Shown here piece after piece: positions 1 through 9,122 of a stretch of 64,000 nt of DNA (position 1 is the first letter of the stretch; each line of letters begins with the position of its first letter). Source of the stretch: Cyanobacteriota bacterium (lineage in GTDB: Bacteria > Cyanobacteriota > Cyanobacteriia > CACIAM-69d); contig JAKRSF010000006.1 in the NCBI GenBank assembly GCA_022402445.1, forward strand, positions 336,540 to 400,539, read 5' to 3'. Under the pieces are notes generated by a model that saw only the letters and a list, made by a program, of their open reading frames with translations, was not told the origin of the DNA and made no database searches. Both the position numbers and the translations under genes were made by a program.

Positions 1-426
1 GATGCTGCTGATCCCGTGGCCGCCGCCGTCCTGGCCCAACTGGAGGTGGATTATGGCCGCTTCCCCCAGGATCAAACCTACGCACTCTACGCGGAAGACG
101 TTTATTTCAAAGACCCCACCAGTGAATTTCGGGGCCGCGATCGCTACCGCCAAACCATTGCCTTTATCGATCGCTGGTTCCGCAACATTTCCCTAGAGCT
201 CCACGCGATCGCCGTGACCGCCCAAGCCCCAACCACCCTGCGCAGCGACTGGACCCTCCGCTGGACCGCCCCCTTGCCGTGGAGCCCCGCGATCGCCATC
301 TCCGGCTGGAGCGAACTGGTCTTGAACCCAGACGGCCTCATCATCTCCCACATCGATTACTGGCACTGCACCCGCTGGCAGGTGGCGCTCCAGCACCTGG
401 GCCTGTCCCCGCGTCCCCAGGGCTGA
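1..426 (+). CDS. DUF2358 / SnoaL-like protein, probably 5'-partial
   Basis: The reading frame is open to the left window edge. A GTG at 16 is available but the true start may lie upstream, so I treat the gene as possibly partial. The protein of about 140 residues matches the cyanobacterial DUF2358 type: an N-terminal helix with YALYAEDVYFKDP, then FRGRDRYR, and a C-terminal half that ends in a HIDYWHCTRWQ-type strand. This resembles the NTF2/SnoaL fold. No enzymatic function is established for the family and I see no signal peptide or membrane segment. The next gene starts about 120 bases downstream on the same strand. Confidence 0.75.
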   Translation, partial: DAADPVAAAVLAQLEVDYGRFPQDQTYALYAEDVYFKDPTSEFRGRDRYRQTIAFIDRWFRNISLELHAIAVTAQAPTTLRSDWTLRWTAPLPWSPAIAISGWSELVLNPDGLIISHIDYWHCTRWQVALQHLGLSPRPQG

Positions 427-549
427 CCGGAGCCCTTGCCCCACAGTGGACGCTCGGAATTGGGGCAGCCTAAGATGTGGGTCGTGGCGGGGTTATGGAT
501 CCCCGCGATTGAAGCTTCATTAAAATTCGTGGCATGGGAGATGAGGGTT

Positions 550-1239
550 ATGGCGAGTTGGCGTCCTGGGCAGTCGGCGATCGCGATCGCGGCGGGGTTG
601 GTGTTGGGGTCGGGGGCGATCGCACCGATGGCGATGGCTGCGATTCCTGAATTGGCGACGGCTAGCGCGATCGCCGGGGACAAGCAGACGGAACGCAAGC
701 GGGTGCTGGTGCTCGATTTTTATTACGGCAACACCGGCAGCAACTATTGGAGCGGCTACTCCTACAGCGGCAGCAGCGCGGGGGTGGGCATCAGTCAGCA
801 GTTGATCGAAAAGCTGCTTGAAAGCGGCCAGGTGCGCGTGGCTGATCGCAGTGTGGTGGCCGATCGCAACTGGGGAGATGTGAGCACCAGTCAGGCCATT
901 GAGGCGGGCCGTCTGGCCGGTGTGGATTATGTGATTATTGGCACCGTGCGGGAATTTAATGTGGAAAGCCGCAGCACTGGCGTCAGCATTGGGGGCATTG
1001 GGGGCCGCTCTGAGCGCCAAACGGCCCGGGTGGACCTGGCAGTGCGGGTGATTGAAACGGCCACGGGCGATATTGTGGCCACGGCCAGCGGGGCGGCGGA
1101 ACGGGAGGCTAGTGCTGGCGGCGGCAGCTTCCTGGGCATCGGCGCGAGCTCTAGTTCCAGCAATGAGGGGGCAATGATGAGTGAGGCGGTGCGTGAGGCG
1201 GTGGATCTGCTGGCGACGGATCTGCTCAATAAGCTGTAG
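550..1239 (+). CDS. CsgG/curli-assembly-like secreted protein
   Basis: The ATG at 550 is preferred over an upstream in-frame ATG at 541 because GGGAG at 536-540 sits about 9 bases before it. The first 30 or so residues form a signal peptide with a hydrophobic AIAIAAGLVLGSGAIAP core. The mature part holds the pattern RVLVLDFYYG, GVGISQQLIEKLLESGQVRVADRS, GRLAGVDYVIIGTVREF and a final helix with a run of Ser and Gly before it. This is the fold of CsgG-type outer-membrane lipoproteins, which form curli or polysaccharide export channels, but no lipobox cysteine is visible. A role at the envelope is inferred. The next genes are glycosyltransferases. Confidence 0.7.
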   Translation: MASWRPGQSAIAIAAGLVLGSGAIAPMAMAAIPELATASAIAGDKQTERKRVLVLDFYYGNTGSNYWSGYSYSGSSAGVGISQQLIEKLLESGQVRVADRSVVADRNWGDVSTSQAIEAGRLAGVDYVIIGTVREFNVESRSTGVSIGGIGGRSERQTARVDLAVRVIETATGDIVATASGAAEREASAGGGSFLGIGASSSSSNEGAMMSEAVREAVDLLATDLLNKL

Positions 1240-1277
1240 GGCCTCAAACGCGGGGAGTTCGGCGCGATCGCGCGGCC

Positions 1278-2348
1278 ATGGGGCGGGTGTCGGTGGTCAT
1301 TCCGGCCTACAACGCGGCGGCGACGATCGCGGCGACGGTGGCCTCTGCCCTGGGGCAAACCTACGGGGATCTGGAGGTGATTGTTGTTGATGATGGCTCG
1401 ACGGATTCGACGGCGGCGATCGTTGCGGATCTTGCGCGGGCGGACCCGCGTTTGCGCCTGTTGCGGTATCCCAATGGCGGTCAGGCGATCGCGCGGAACC
1501 GGGGCATTGCGGCGGCGGTGGGGGAGTTGATCGCGTTTCTAGACGCGGATGATCAATGGACGCCGGAGAAGGTGGCGGAGCAGGTGCGTGCCCTGGATGA
1601 ACATCCTGAAGCGGCGATCGCCTATGGCTGGACGGACTATGTGGATGGGGCGGGGCGGCTGTTGCATCGGGGTAGCTATGTGAGTTTGTCGGGGCGGGTG
1701 TTGATGGCCCTGACGCAGGTTAATTTCATTGAAAGTGGCTCGAATGCGATGGTGCGGCGATCAGCCCTTGAGGCGATCGCGGCGGCAACGGCGGATGGGG
1801 GCGGTCCCTTTGAACCGGCGCTGGTGCCATCGGAGGATTGGGATCTGTGGCTGCGGCTGGCGGAGCGGTTTGCGTTTGTGGCGATCGCGCGGCCCCAGGT
1901 GCGCTATCGGGTGGCGGCGGAGTCCCAGTCGGCCAATGTGCGGCGGCTGGAGCGATCGTGTCGGGCCTGTTTGGGGCGTGCTTTTGCGCGGCGGCCGGAA
2001 CTGGTGGCGGTGCGGCCCGTGGCGTTGGGCAATCTCTACAAATATTTGCTGGCCAAAGCCCTCGCCTCCGTGCCCCGGCGGGGTTGCGCGCCGCGATCGC
2101 TGCCGTTGGTGTTCCGGCTCTGGCTCCGGTTCCTGCGGTACGATCAGCCCAGGGAACGGCCTTGGCTGCCCCTAAAACTCTCCGTCAAGGTGTGGGTTCG
2201 GGCGATCGCCCTGGCGACGGTGCCCGGTCCGTGGCTGCGATCGCTGGATCAGCGGCCCGATCGCTTCCCCTGGCGTCCCCTGAAGCGATCACTCAATTGT
2301 GATTCTCTCCTGGGCCATATCCAACGACCGCGATCGCCCGACTTCTAG
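1278..2348 (+). CDS. Glycosyltransferase family 2 (copy 1)
   Basis: This 356-residue protein opens with the GT-A fold signature VSVVIPAYNAA. It has the nucleotide-binding DDGST at about residues 38-42, the metal-binding DADD at about 89-92, and the acceptor-side motif ED(W)DLWLRL near residue 178. Family members move a sugar from a nucleotide sugar to a polysaccharide or lipid acceptor on the cytoplasmic face. The C-terminal 100 residues are basic and specific to this pair. It is clearly paralogous to the next gene, which starts 18 bases downstream, so the two are probably co-transcribed. Substrate and acceptor cannot be read from sequence. Confidence 0.85.
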   Translation: MGRVSVVIPAYNAAATIAATVASALGQTYGDLEVIVVDDGSTDSTAAIVADLARADPRLRLLRYPNGGQAIARNRGIAAAVGELIAFLDADDQWTPEKVAEQVRALDEHPEAAIAYGWTDYVDGAGRLLHRGSYVSLSGRVLMALTQVNFIESGSNAMVRRSALEAIAAATADGGGPFEPALVPSEDWDLWLRLAERFAFVAIARPQVRYRVAAESQSANVRRLERSCRACLGRAFARRPELVAVRPVALGNLYKYLLAKALASVPRRGCAPRSLPLVFRLWLRFLRYDQPRERPWLPLKLSVKVWVRAIALATVPGPWLRSLDQRPDRFPWRPLKRSLNCDSLLGHIQRPRSPDF

Positions 2349-2366
2349 CTCCACCCCTGCCTTTCC

Positions 2367-3323
2367 ATGGTTCGCCCTCGGATTTCTGTCCTCATTCCCG
2401 CCTACAACGCCGCCGCCACCATTGGCGAAACCCTCGAATCCCTGCGGGCGCAAACCTTTACGAACTGGGAGGCGATCGTGATTGATGATGGCTCCACGGA
2501 CGACACCGCCGGGGCGATCGCGGCCCTCCATGATTCACGCATCCGGGTGTTTCGCTACCCCAACGCCGGTCAGGCGGAAAGCCGCAACCGCGCCCTGCAA
2601 TGGGCCAAGGGCGACTATGTCGCGTTTTTGGATGCGGATGATTGGTGGACGCCGGACAAATTGCAGGATCAGTTGGCGGCCCTGGAGGGCGATCGCGCCG
2701 CCGCCGTGGCCTATAGCTGGACGGACTATGTGGGCGATCGCAACGAACGGCTCCATCCGGGGTTCCACAGCGGCCCCAGCGGCGAGGTGTATCGGGCGCT
2801 GCTGCTCAATAATTTCATTGAAAATGGCTCCAATCCCCTGGTGCGCCGCGCGGCCATCGAGGCGGTGGGGGGCTTCCGCGATCGCTTCATCCCCGCCGAG
2901 GATTGGGACTGTTGGCTGCGGCTGGCCCGTCAATTTCCCTTTGTGGCGGTGCCCAAGGCCCAGGTGCGCTATCGGGTGTCCGCCGTGTCCTCGTCCGCGA
3001 ATCTCGATCGCCTGGAGCGGGCCTGTGTGGCGGTTTTGGATGAACATTTGGCTAAAAATCCCCAGTGGCGATCGCTGGCCCGCCCCGCCAAGGCCAGGTT
3101 TTATAAGGGGTTGGCCTGCAAAGCCTTCAGCGCTGGCCCCGCAAACCGGCTCCGGGCAGCGCGATCGCTCCGGCTGCTGGCCCTGGCGGTGATCCATCGT
3201 CCCGCGCTGCTGGTGCAGGAACCGAAATTTATCGCCGTGATGCTATTCAAAATCGCCGCGATCGCCCTGTTGGGACCCAACCGCTGGCCGCGCCGCCCCG
3301 TGCTCCAGCGGACATCAGCCTAG
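2367..3323 (+). CDS. Glycosyltransferase family 2 (copy 2)
   Basis: This 318-residue GT-A enzyme has ISVLIPAYNAA at the N-terminus, DDGST at about 40-44, DADD at about 89-92 and AEDWDCWLRL near 180. It aligns with the upstream gene through most of its length, including the shared (Y)xWTDYV and NFIE(S/N)GSN segments, so the pair arose by tandem duplication and then diverged. It ends 25 bases before the convergent end of the ABC exporter gene. A joint role in making an exported glycan is inferred from that position only. Confidence 0.85.
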   Translation: MVRPRISVLIPAYNAAATIGETLESLRAQTFTNWEAIVIDDGSTDDTAGAIAALHDSRIRVFRYPNAGQAESRNRALQWAKGDYVAFLDADDWWTPDKLQDQLAALEGDRAAAVAYSWTDYVGDRNERLHPGFHSGPSGEVYRALLLNNFIENGSNPLVRRAAIEAVGGFRDRFIPAEDWDCWLRLARQFPFVAVPKAQVRYRVSAVSSSANLDRLERACVAVLDEHLAKNPQWRSLARPAKARFYKGLACKAFSAGPANRLRAARSLRLLALAVIHRPALLVQEPKFIAVMLFKIAAIALLGPNRWPRRPVLQRTSA

Positions 3324-3348
3324 TGGCCCCGCCCCGCGTCCCATCCCC

Positions 3349-5970
3349 TCAACTGCCCTTCTCGACCGCCTGGATCCGCCCCAGAAGCTCCAGCGCCTGA
3401 TTGTAAAGACTCCGGAACGTCCGCGATCGATCCACCAGGGGCGCATCATCCATCACCAGCACATCCCCCATCACCTCACTCACCAGAATTTCTAGATCCC
3501 GCGAAAAGCGCTCCGCCTGCCCCTGCAACTCCCGGCAAATCCTCAAAAGCTGGCTGCGCCGCTCCGATAAATTGCCCCCCAGACCGCTCACTTGCAGCAG
3601 ATCCCGCTGCACCGCCAGGGTTTCATCCAGCAGTTCCAGGGCCGCCAGCATCTGTAGGGACGCCCGGTAGGATTCCCGCAGTAGGTCGTACTGTTCCTGG
3701 GCCTGATCGACGAGATCGTCCGCCAGCAGCCCCAGGGATCCGAGGACCACATTGAGTCGCCCCCGCACCTCGTAGGACAGGCGCTCGGATACGGGGACGA
3801 TCCGCAGGGGTTGGTTGCCGATGGGGGGGGTGACGGGGCTGAGGACGAGGCGATCGCGGCTGGGATCGTCGTGGGATTCGTGGTGGGTGATCGCATTGGA
3901 AACCTGTTCGGCGATGCGATCGCGGCATTGATCGAGGGCGTGCTGGCGCTGGAAATTAATGCCCTCATTGGTGGTGGCGTAGAGGGGCGGCAGGTGGTTC
4001 AGGGCAAAGGCCATGACGCTGCTGAGGTCTGAGCGCACCGGCGACCCCTGGTTTTCGCGGCCGGCAAATTGGGCGAGCACCTCCTGGAGCACCATACTTT
4101 CCATGGCGTTTTCGCAGTGGACCGAGGTGCGCGCTTGGCCGCCGGAAAACTGCATGGCGTAGAGCCGCGCGTAATGGCCGTTTTTCGCGAGCAAATCGTC
4201 GTGGTTGCCCAGTTCCACCAGCCGCCCCTGGTCAAAGACGGCGATCTGATGGGCGTCGCGGATGGTGGACAGGCGGTGGGCGATGGTGATGGTGGTGCGA
4301 TCGCGGCAGACCTCCGCAATGGCCTGCTGCACCTGCCGCTCGGAGACCGTATCGAGGGCGCTGGTGGCCTCATCGAGGATCAAAATATCCGGATCCCGCA
4401 GCAAGGCCCGCGCGATCGCCAACCGCTGCTGCTGCCCCCCCGAGAGCCGCACCCCGCGATCGCCCAGGGGCGTCTCGAACCCCTTCGGCAAATCCTGAAT
4501 GAAGTCATAGGCATTGGCCCGCCGCGCCGCCATTTCGATCTGCTCATCGGTGACGGGGCCGCAGCCGTAGGCAATGTTGTAGCGCACCGTGTTGTTGAAC
4601 AAAAACGTATCCTGGCTGACGATGCCCATGGCCCCGTGGAGGGATTCCAGGGTAATGTCCCGCAGATCGCGCCCGTCAAACGTGAGCCGTCCCTGGAGCG
4701 GATCATAAAACCGCACCAGCAGATCCACCAGGGTGGACTTGCCGCCCCCCGACTCCCCCACCACCGCCAGCGTGGTGCCGCAGGGGATGAACAGGTCCAC
4801 GCGATCGAGTACCTTGCGGCGCGGGTGGCTCGGGTAGGAAAAGGTCACCCCCTCAAAGCGAATGCCTTCCCGCAGGGGGCGATAGGGCTCGAAACCATCC
4901 GCGATCGCGTGCTTATTATCGCGGCGGATGAAATTCACCATCGCATCGACGGCCACCATGCACAGGGCCAGATTATTCACCGCCTTGCCCAGGGCCGTCA
5001 CCTGGCCAAACACCCGCGACAGCAGAAAAATATAGGTCAGCAGCACCGCCGAATAGTCCTGCCCCCGAAACACCCACTGGCCCACCGCCACGATCGCCAG
5101 CAGGGCCACCACGGTCATCATTTCATTGGCGGAGGCGATGATCTGCCGGAAGGTCTGCGATCGCAGCTCCACCCGCTGTTTTTTAAACACCGTCTGGGTG
5201 AGGCGATCGTACTCTAAATTCTCACTGCTGACGGATTTGATTAAACGAATGCCCCCCAGCACCTCCACCAGTTGGCTGCTATATTCGCGGCCAAACATGA
5301 TCGCCTGCCGCCCCAACTCCCGCGAGGTCTGGGCAAACCACCGGTTCGCCAAAATCACCACCGCCGCAAACCCTAGGGACAGGAGCGTAATTTGCCAGGA
5401 GATCGAAACCAACACCCCCACAAACGTGAATAGGGTAATGGAAATGGCGACGATCTGCACCAGGGTATTGATGGTGCCCACCGCGCCGCTGGTTTCCGTG
5501 CCGATGCGCTGGATCAGATCCCCCGCCTTGGTGTTGGAAAAGTAGTCAATGCCGACGCCAAAAATGGTCCGCAGGCCGCGAAATGACGCTTCATTCACCA
5601 GCGATCGCGACAGGTGCCCATTGGCGGCGGTGCTGGCGAGCATGAGCAAATTTTTGAGGATAATCGCCCCCACAATCGCCGTGACGGTGGCGATCGTACG
5701 GTACTCCGGCGGAAAGATGTCAAAGACCGACACCAGTTGTTTGACGATCGCGGGGGCGCTGTTGGTGGCTCCGTTGTCAAAAAAGAGCAAGATGGCGGGC
5801 ACCAGCAGGGCGACGCTGATGCCATTGAAAATGCCGCTGAGGAAGCTCAGGATCACGGTGATGGTGATCCAAATCCAGTTGAGCTTGGCAATTTCCAGCA
5901 GCAGGCGCGTGCCGGGGGACAGCCGCAGGAGCAACCGTTTCGGAATGCTGATGGAAAGCCGGGATGCCAT
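3349..5970 (-). CDS. ABC exporter with ComFB-like and kinase-dimerisation-like C-terminal extension
   Basis: This 873-residue protein is a fused ABC exporter half-transporter of the HepA/MsbA type plus about 260 extra residues. Membrane helices lie between about 30 and 335. The ATPase domain has Walker A GESGGGKST at 405-413, Q-loop Q453, signature LSGGQ at 510-514, Walker B ending D533-E534, and H-loop H565. Residues 619-695 look like a ComFB domain (NAMESMVLQEVL, ALNHLPPLYATTNEGINF). Residues 730-785 resemble a histidine-kinase dimerisation helix pair (RLSYEVRGRLNVVLGSLGLL) without the phospho-accepting His. HepA-like exporters move envelope polysaccharide or glycolipid. The neighbouring glycosyltransferases fit that, but substrate is unknown. 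The frame is continuous, so the tail is not an assembly of separate genes. Confidence 0.88.
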   Translation of the reverse strand: MASRLSISIPKRLLLRLSPGTRLLLEIAKLNWIWITITVILSFLSGIFNGISVALLVPAILLFFDNGATNSAPAIVKQLVSVFDIFPPEYRTIATVTAIVGAIILKNLLMLASTAANGHLSRSLVNEASFRGLRTIFGVGIDYFSNTKAGDLIQRIGTETSGAVGTINTLVQIVAISITLFTFVGVLVSISWQITLLSLGFAAVVILANRWFAQTSRELGRQAIMFGREYSSQLVEVLGGIRLIKSVSSENLEYDRLTQTVFKKQRVELRSQTFRQIIASANEMMTVVALLAIVAVGQWVFRGQDYSAVLLTYIFLLSRVFGQVTALGKAVNNLALCMVAVDAMVNFIRRDNKHAIADGFEPYRPLREGIRFEGVTFSYPSHPRRKVLDRVDLFIPCGTTLAVVGESGGGKSTLVDLLVRFYDPLQGRLTFDGRDLRDITLESLHGAMGIVSQDTFLFNNTVRYNIAYGCGPVTDEQIEMAARRANAYDFIQDLPKGFETPLGDRGVRLSGGQQQRLAIARALLRDPDILILDEATSALDTVSERQVQQAIAEVCRDRTTITIAHRLSTIRDAHQIAVFDQGRLVELGNHDDLLAKNGHYARLYAMQFSGGQARTSVHCENAMESMVLQEVLAQFAGRENQGSPVRSDLSSVMAFALNHLPPLYATTNEGINFQRQHALDQCRDRIAEQVSNAITHHESHDDPSRDRLVLSPVTPPIGNQPLRIVPVSERLSYEVRGRLNVVLGSLGLLADDLVDQAQEQYDLLRESYRASLQMLAALELLDETLAVQRDLLQVSGLGGNLSERRSQLLRICRELQGQAERFSRDLEILVSEVMGDVLVMDDAPLVDRSRTFRSLYNQALELLGRIQAVEKGS

Positions 5971-6083
5971 GGGGGAGGGACGCTTGCGCTGGGCGGGGGT
6001 GGCGGCGGGCGATCGCGCGATCGGGGGCGGTCAAGGGGGGCCAAGGCCGCCGTCAACCAAGGTAGCGCGTTGGGAAGCGGTCC

Positions 6084-7610
6084 CTAGCGCAGTTGACAAA
6101 ATTTACGCTGGCGGGTGGCTTCGACATATTGCCAGTCAAAGGCGAATTGGCTGACCCCGGCCAGGTTGGGGACGGTGCTGCGCAGGGCCTGGGCCTGTTG
6201 GCGGACGGGGGGCCGACCGTTGAGGGGCTGCTGCCAGTTGCCCGCCAGGGCGGGGATGACGCGGGCTCCGTTGGCCTGGGCCATGACCCGCTGCACCTGC
6301 TCGACGATGCAGGTGGGGGTGCCGCAGGTGGCGTAGGACATGGGGTGCCATTCAATGGTTTTGGGGAAGTCGGGCCAGGGCTGGAGCCGCGAGTCAAAGC
6401 CCCGTTCGCCCACGGCCTGGTTGCCTTCGGGGAAGAAGACGGCCCCCGCTGCCAATCCCCGCTGCTGCACGGGGGCGATCGCGGTATCCAGAAAGTCCAG
6501 CACCCCCTGGCGGGCATGGTCGAGGGCAAAGGCCCAGAGGTCATCGGCAATGACGCGGTTGGGATTGCGACCGGGCCATTGGAGGGGCTGGTTGGGAAAT
6601 TGGCGATCGAGGGCGGCTAGATCGGCGGCCGATACAAAACCCTGGCGCAGGTAGAGGGCGATCGCGGCGCGGCTGCGTTCATTGGTTCCCCGGGCGATCG
6701 CGGCCTCCCGAGAGGCGGGCGAATGGATCCACAGATCCGCCACCTTGGCCGCCACCGACGCTGGCCCCGTGCCCCTGGGATAGCGCACGTAGTCAAAGAG
6801 CACCCCGGCGGGCCGCCGCTGCAAAAGCGCCGCCAGCAGGGTTTGGTAGTCGCGGCGGGCGGTGTCGCTGTAGGGATCGACAAACACTTCATGGCCCGTA
6901 ATCGGCGCCTCGATGCTGATCTGCCCCTGGCCGTTGCGGGCGAGGGCATCGGCGCGGCTGGGGTTGCGGGCGTAGGCATCGCCGAAATTCAGCAAGAAAT
7001 TCCAGGCATAGACCGTGATGCCCCGCTCGCGGCCCGCCTGGAGCGCCTGGGCCAGCAGGTCCACATTTTCGTAGCCCGCCTCCCGCAGGACCGACGGCCA
7101 GACCGTGGGGTTGTTGGCCGCTGGCAGGAGGACGCGCCCGTCGTAGAAGGTTTCGAGATAAATGTGGCTGTAGCCGCCGTTGGCGATTTCATCAAACAGC
7201 CGGTCGATCGCGCCCGGTTGGGCATCGCAGGGGTAGAGCCTCAGCCACAGGGCCTTGTGGGGAAACGCTTGCCGCTGGCGACATTGTTGTAAATCGCGGG
7301 CGCGGCGGTAGTTAAATTCCCGGTACTGGCGCAGGGCGTCGTTGCGATCGCCGGAGGTGGCGGCGGCGGTGGTGGCGGCCCAGAGTTGTTCTAGGGTGGC
7401 GCGATCGCGGTCATTGAGTTCACACTCTGGCCCCAGGGCTAGGGCATCGCCGCCGGAGCCGCCGCCATGGTTGAGCCAGTCCGCCCGCAGGGGAGCCGCG
7501 ATCGCCCCGATCCCCGCCACCGCCTCCAGGGCCAAGGCCGTTCCCAGGGCCACCACCTGACGGCGCACCGATCCGGCCCCAGGGCGGGATAACCAAGGAA
7601 AACGCAGCAT
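6084..7610 (-). CDS. Family-10-like glycosylhydrolase, secreted
   Basis: This 508-residue protein has an N-terminal basic and hydrophobic stretch (residues about 15-40) that looks like a signal anchor. It then has a long TIM-barrel-like domain typical of the GHL10/DUF187 hydrolase group: ALWLRLYPCDAQPGAIDRL, GYSHIYLETFYDGRVLLP, GITVYAWNFLLNFGD, VFVDPYSDTARRDYQTLL, GVLFDYVRYPRGT and IEWHPMSYATCG. The order of DYVRYP followed by a late HPMSYA is what I recognise for this family. The substrate is unknown; an exported glycan or peptidoglycan sugar is possible. It lies on the minus strand upstream of the exporter gene, about 110 bases away. Confidence 0.78.
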   Translation of the reverse strand: MLRFPWLSRPGAGSVRRQVVALGTALALEAVAGIGAIAAPLRADWLNHGGGSGGDALALGPECELNDRDRATLEQLWAATTAAATSGDRNDALRQYREFNYRRARDLQQCRQRQAFPHKALWLRLYPCDAQPGAIDRLFDEIANGGYSHIYLETFYDGRVLLPAANNPTVWPSVLREAGYENVDLLAQALQAGRERGITVYAWNFLLNFGDAYARNPSRADALARNGQGQISIEAPITGHEVFVDPYSDTARRDYQTLLAALLQRRPAGVLFDYVRYPRGTGPASVAAKVADLWIHSPASREAAIARGTNERSRAAIALYLRQGFVSAADLAALDRQFPNQPLQWPGRNPNRVIADDLWAFALDHARQGVLDFLDTAIAPVQQRGLAAGAVFFPEGNQAVGERGFDSRLQPWPDFPKTIEWHPMSYATCGTPTCIVEQVQRVMAQANGARVIPALAGNWQQPLNGRPPVRQQAQALRSTVPNLAGVSQFAFDWQYVEATRQRKFCQLR

Positions 7611-7722
7611 AGGAAATCCACTTCAAAACGAAACGGCGATCCATCAACAAACACAGACCCAAGGCACCCTACGGAAACCGGAAACGCCCATCCGGTGACC
7701 CTAGCTGCCCATGGTAGTCGAT

Positions 7723-8142
7723 TTATTTGGGGTGGGTTTCGGTGGAATGGCCTAGGGGCGAGGCACCGGCGCGATCGCCCCCCGTCGAACCGGGCGCGTG
7801 GAGGGGTGGCCTGGGCGGCTCCGTCCCCTCCGAGCCCGGAAACCATTTGAACGGCACCCCCGCCCGCCGATCGAAATTCGACGCGATCGCCAGCAGCCCC
7901 CCGCCCACCCAAAACACCGGCCCCGGCACCCGGAAGCCCTTGAGCCACTGCAACAGCTCCGCCAGCAAAAACAGCGCCACAAAGCAGGTCAGCCACACCC
8001 GCCCAAAAGGCGATGGCCCAGACGCCCCCCGCACCGGTGACTGGCCCGGAGTTTGGCCCGACGTTTGCCCCGAAAAAGGCCCAGGATCCTGCACAATCGC
8101 CCCCTCTGGGCCGCCCCTAGGCGACCTTTTGCTCAATGCCAA
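7723..8142 (-). CDS. Small single-pass membrane protein, conserved hypothetical
   Basis: The recognisable core is VWLTCFVALFLLAELLQWLKGF followed by PGPVFWVGGGLLAIASNFDRR. This forms one or two hydrophobic segments (residues about 50-85 of 139), preceded by a Gly/Pro/Gln-rich tail and followed by another low-complexity tail. The usual size for such a protein would be smaller, so the real start may lie downstream of 8142. The listed start overlaps the 3' end of the lyase gene by 26 bases, which fits translational coupling. Function unknown. Confidence 0.5.
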   Translation of the reverse strand: MALSKRSPRGGPEGAIVQDPGPFSGQTSGQTPGQSPVRGASGPSPFGRVWLTCFVALFLLAELLQWLKGFRVPGPVFWVGGGLLAIASNFDRRAGVPFKWFPGSEGTEPPRPPLHAPGSTGGDRAGASPLGHSTETHPK

Positions 8143-8674
8143 ATCCCGCCAGTTGTAGCGTATCTAGGGGATCATTGGCCGCCGCTGGCCGCAAATAGTT
8201 CAAAATTCGCCGCACCCGCAATTTCGGATTCACCAGCGTAATCGAGTCCACGGACACCACCTGGCTATAGGTTGTGGTCATCAGCAATTCCCGGCTCTGG
8301 CGGTTAAACCGAAACTGGGACACCATTGCCCGCGACTCTTCGTAGGCGCGATCACGCAGGTAGCGGCCCACCACCACCGCCCCCTCCTCCCGATCCGGCA
8401 CAAACAAAAAATTCAGACCATGGGCCACCTGTTCCCCCTTTTCTGACACGGTTTGGAACTCCAGGTGGTAGCCCGGTAGCGCCTCTAGGGCGTCGCAATC
8501 GTCAATGCGGTTATCCACCAGCACCTTCGCCTTTTGGACCAGATCAATGGGCTGAATCTGAAATTCCGTGCGCGATCGCTCCACCTCCGCCGCCGTCAAA
8601 TAGTGGTAGGTGCGCTCCGTTTGCCAGTCCCCCACACAGCACTCGAAGAAATGGTGAAACGTCGATAAATTCAT
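8117..8674 (-). CDS. CpcS/CpeS-family phycobiliprotein lyase
   Basis: This 185-residue protein has the N-terminal FHHFFECCVGDWQTERTYHYL hallmark of the CpcS/CpeS lipocalin-fold lyases. It then has FLFVPDREEGAVVVGRYLRDRAYEESRAMVSQFRF and TTYSQVVSVDSITLVNPKLRVRRILNY. Members attach phycocyanobilin or phycoerythrobilin to a conserved cysteine of phycobiliprotein beta subunits in the cytoplasm. Length and motif order match the family. I cannot say which subtype (CpcS, CpcU or CpeS) it is. No phycobiliprotein gene is in the window. Confidence 0.88.
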   Translation of the reverse strand: MNLSTFHHFFECCVGDWQTERTYHYLTAAEVERSRTEFQIQPIDLVQKAKVLVDNRIDDCDALEALPGYHLEFQTVSEKGEQVAHGLNFLFVPDREEGAVVVGRYLRDRAYEESRAMVSQFRFNRQSRELLMTTTYSQVVSVDSITLVNPKLRVRRILNYLRPAAANDPLDTLQLAGFGIEQKVA

Positions 8675-8945
8675 CCCTCAACTCCCCCAACACAAGCCCG
8701 TCTTAACCAACCGTCCTGGGCCGATCGCCCCCATGGCTAGATTCGGCAATGGCCAGGGCCAATTCCTGTTACCTACGGCCGTTGATGCCGTTGTCTACGG
8801 TGCGGTTCCAACGATTGTACTGCGGTGCTTACCCCGCGCGATCCGCCCATCCCTGGGGCAAAATTTTGAGGGGTTGCCTAGCGATCGCGGCGCACCTGCC
8901 CTAGTATGGGAAGGCTGTCTGAAGCTCAATCCGTAGTACAACACC
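8675..8945. other. Intergenic leader between divergent lyase and rpmF
   Basis: This 271-base region separates the divergent lyase gene and rpmF, so it should carry both promoters. I see no hairpin terminator or known riboswitch. The last 40 bases before rpmF are comparatively AT-rich and hold CAATCCGTAGTACAACACC next to the start codon. Confidence 0.4.
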
Positions 8946-9122
8946 ATGGCCGTCCCTAAGAAGAAAACCTCGAAAACCAAGCGCGATCAACGCCGCGCCC
9001 ACTGGAACCGCAAGGCCAACCTGCAAGCCCAACGCGCCCTGTCCTTGGGTAAGTCGATCCTCACCGGCCGCTCGAAGTTCGTTTATGAGTCTGACGACGA
9101 AGCAACGGAAGACGAGGCTTAA
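8946..9122 (+). CDS. rpmF: 50S ribosomal protein L32
   Basis: The 58-residue product begins [20 protein letters not shown] and continues [19 protein letters not shown], which is the standard cyanobacterial and chloroplast L32. It ends in a short acidic tail ([12 protein letters not shown]). Like the plastid form, it lacks the zinc-binding cysteine pairs found in some bacterial L32 proteins. It is part of the large ribosomal subunit near the peptide exit region. Confidence 0.96.
   Translation: MAVPKKKTSKTKRDQRRAHWNRKANLQAQRALSLGKSILTGRSKFVYESDDEATEDEA

Noticed and set aside
4069-5217. Long plus-strand open frame of 382 codons
   Set aside because: It lies antisense within the ABC exporter gene, is His/Arg/Gln-rich and has no domain motif. 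The exporter frame has complete ATPase motifs.
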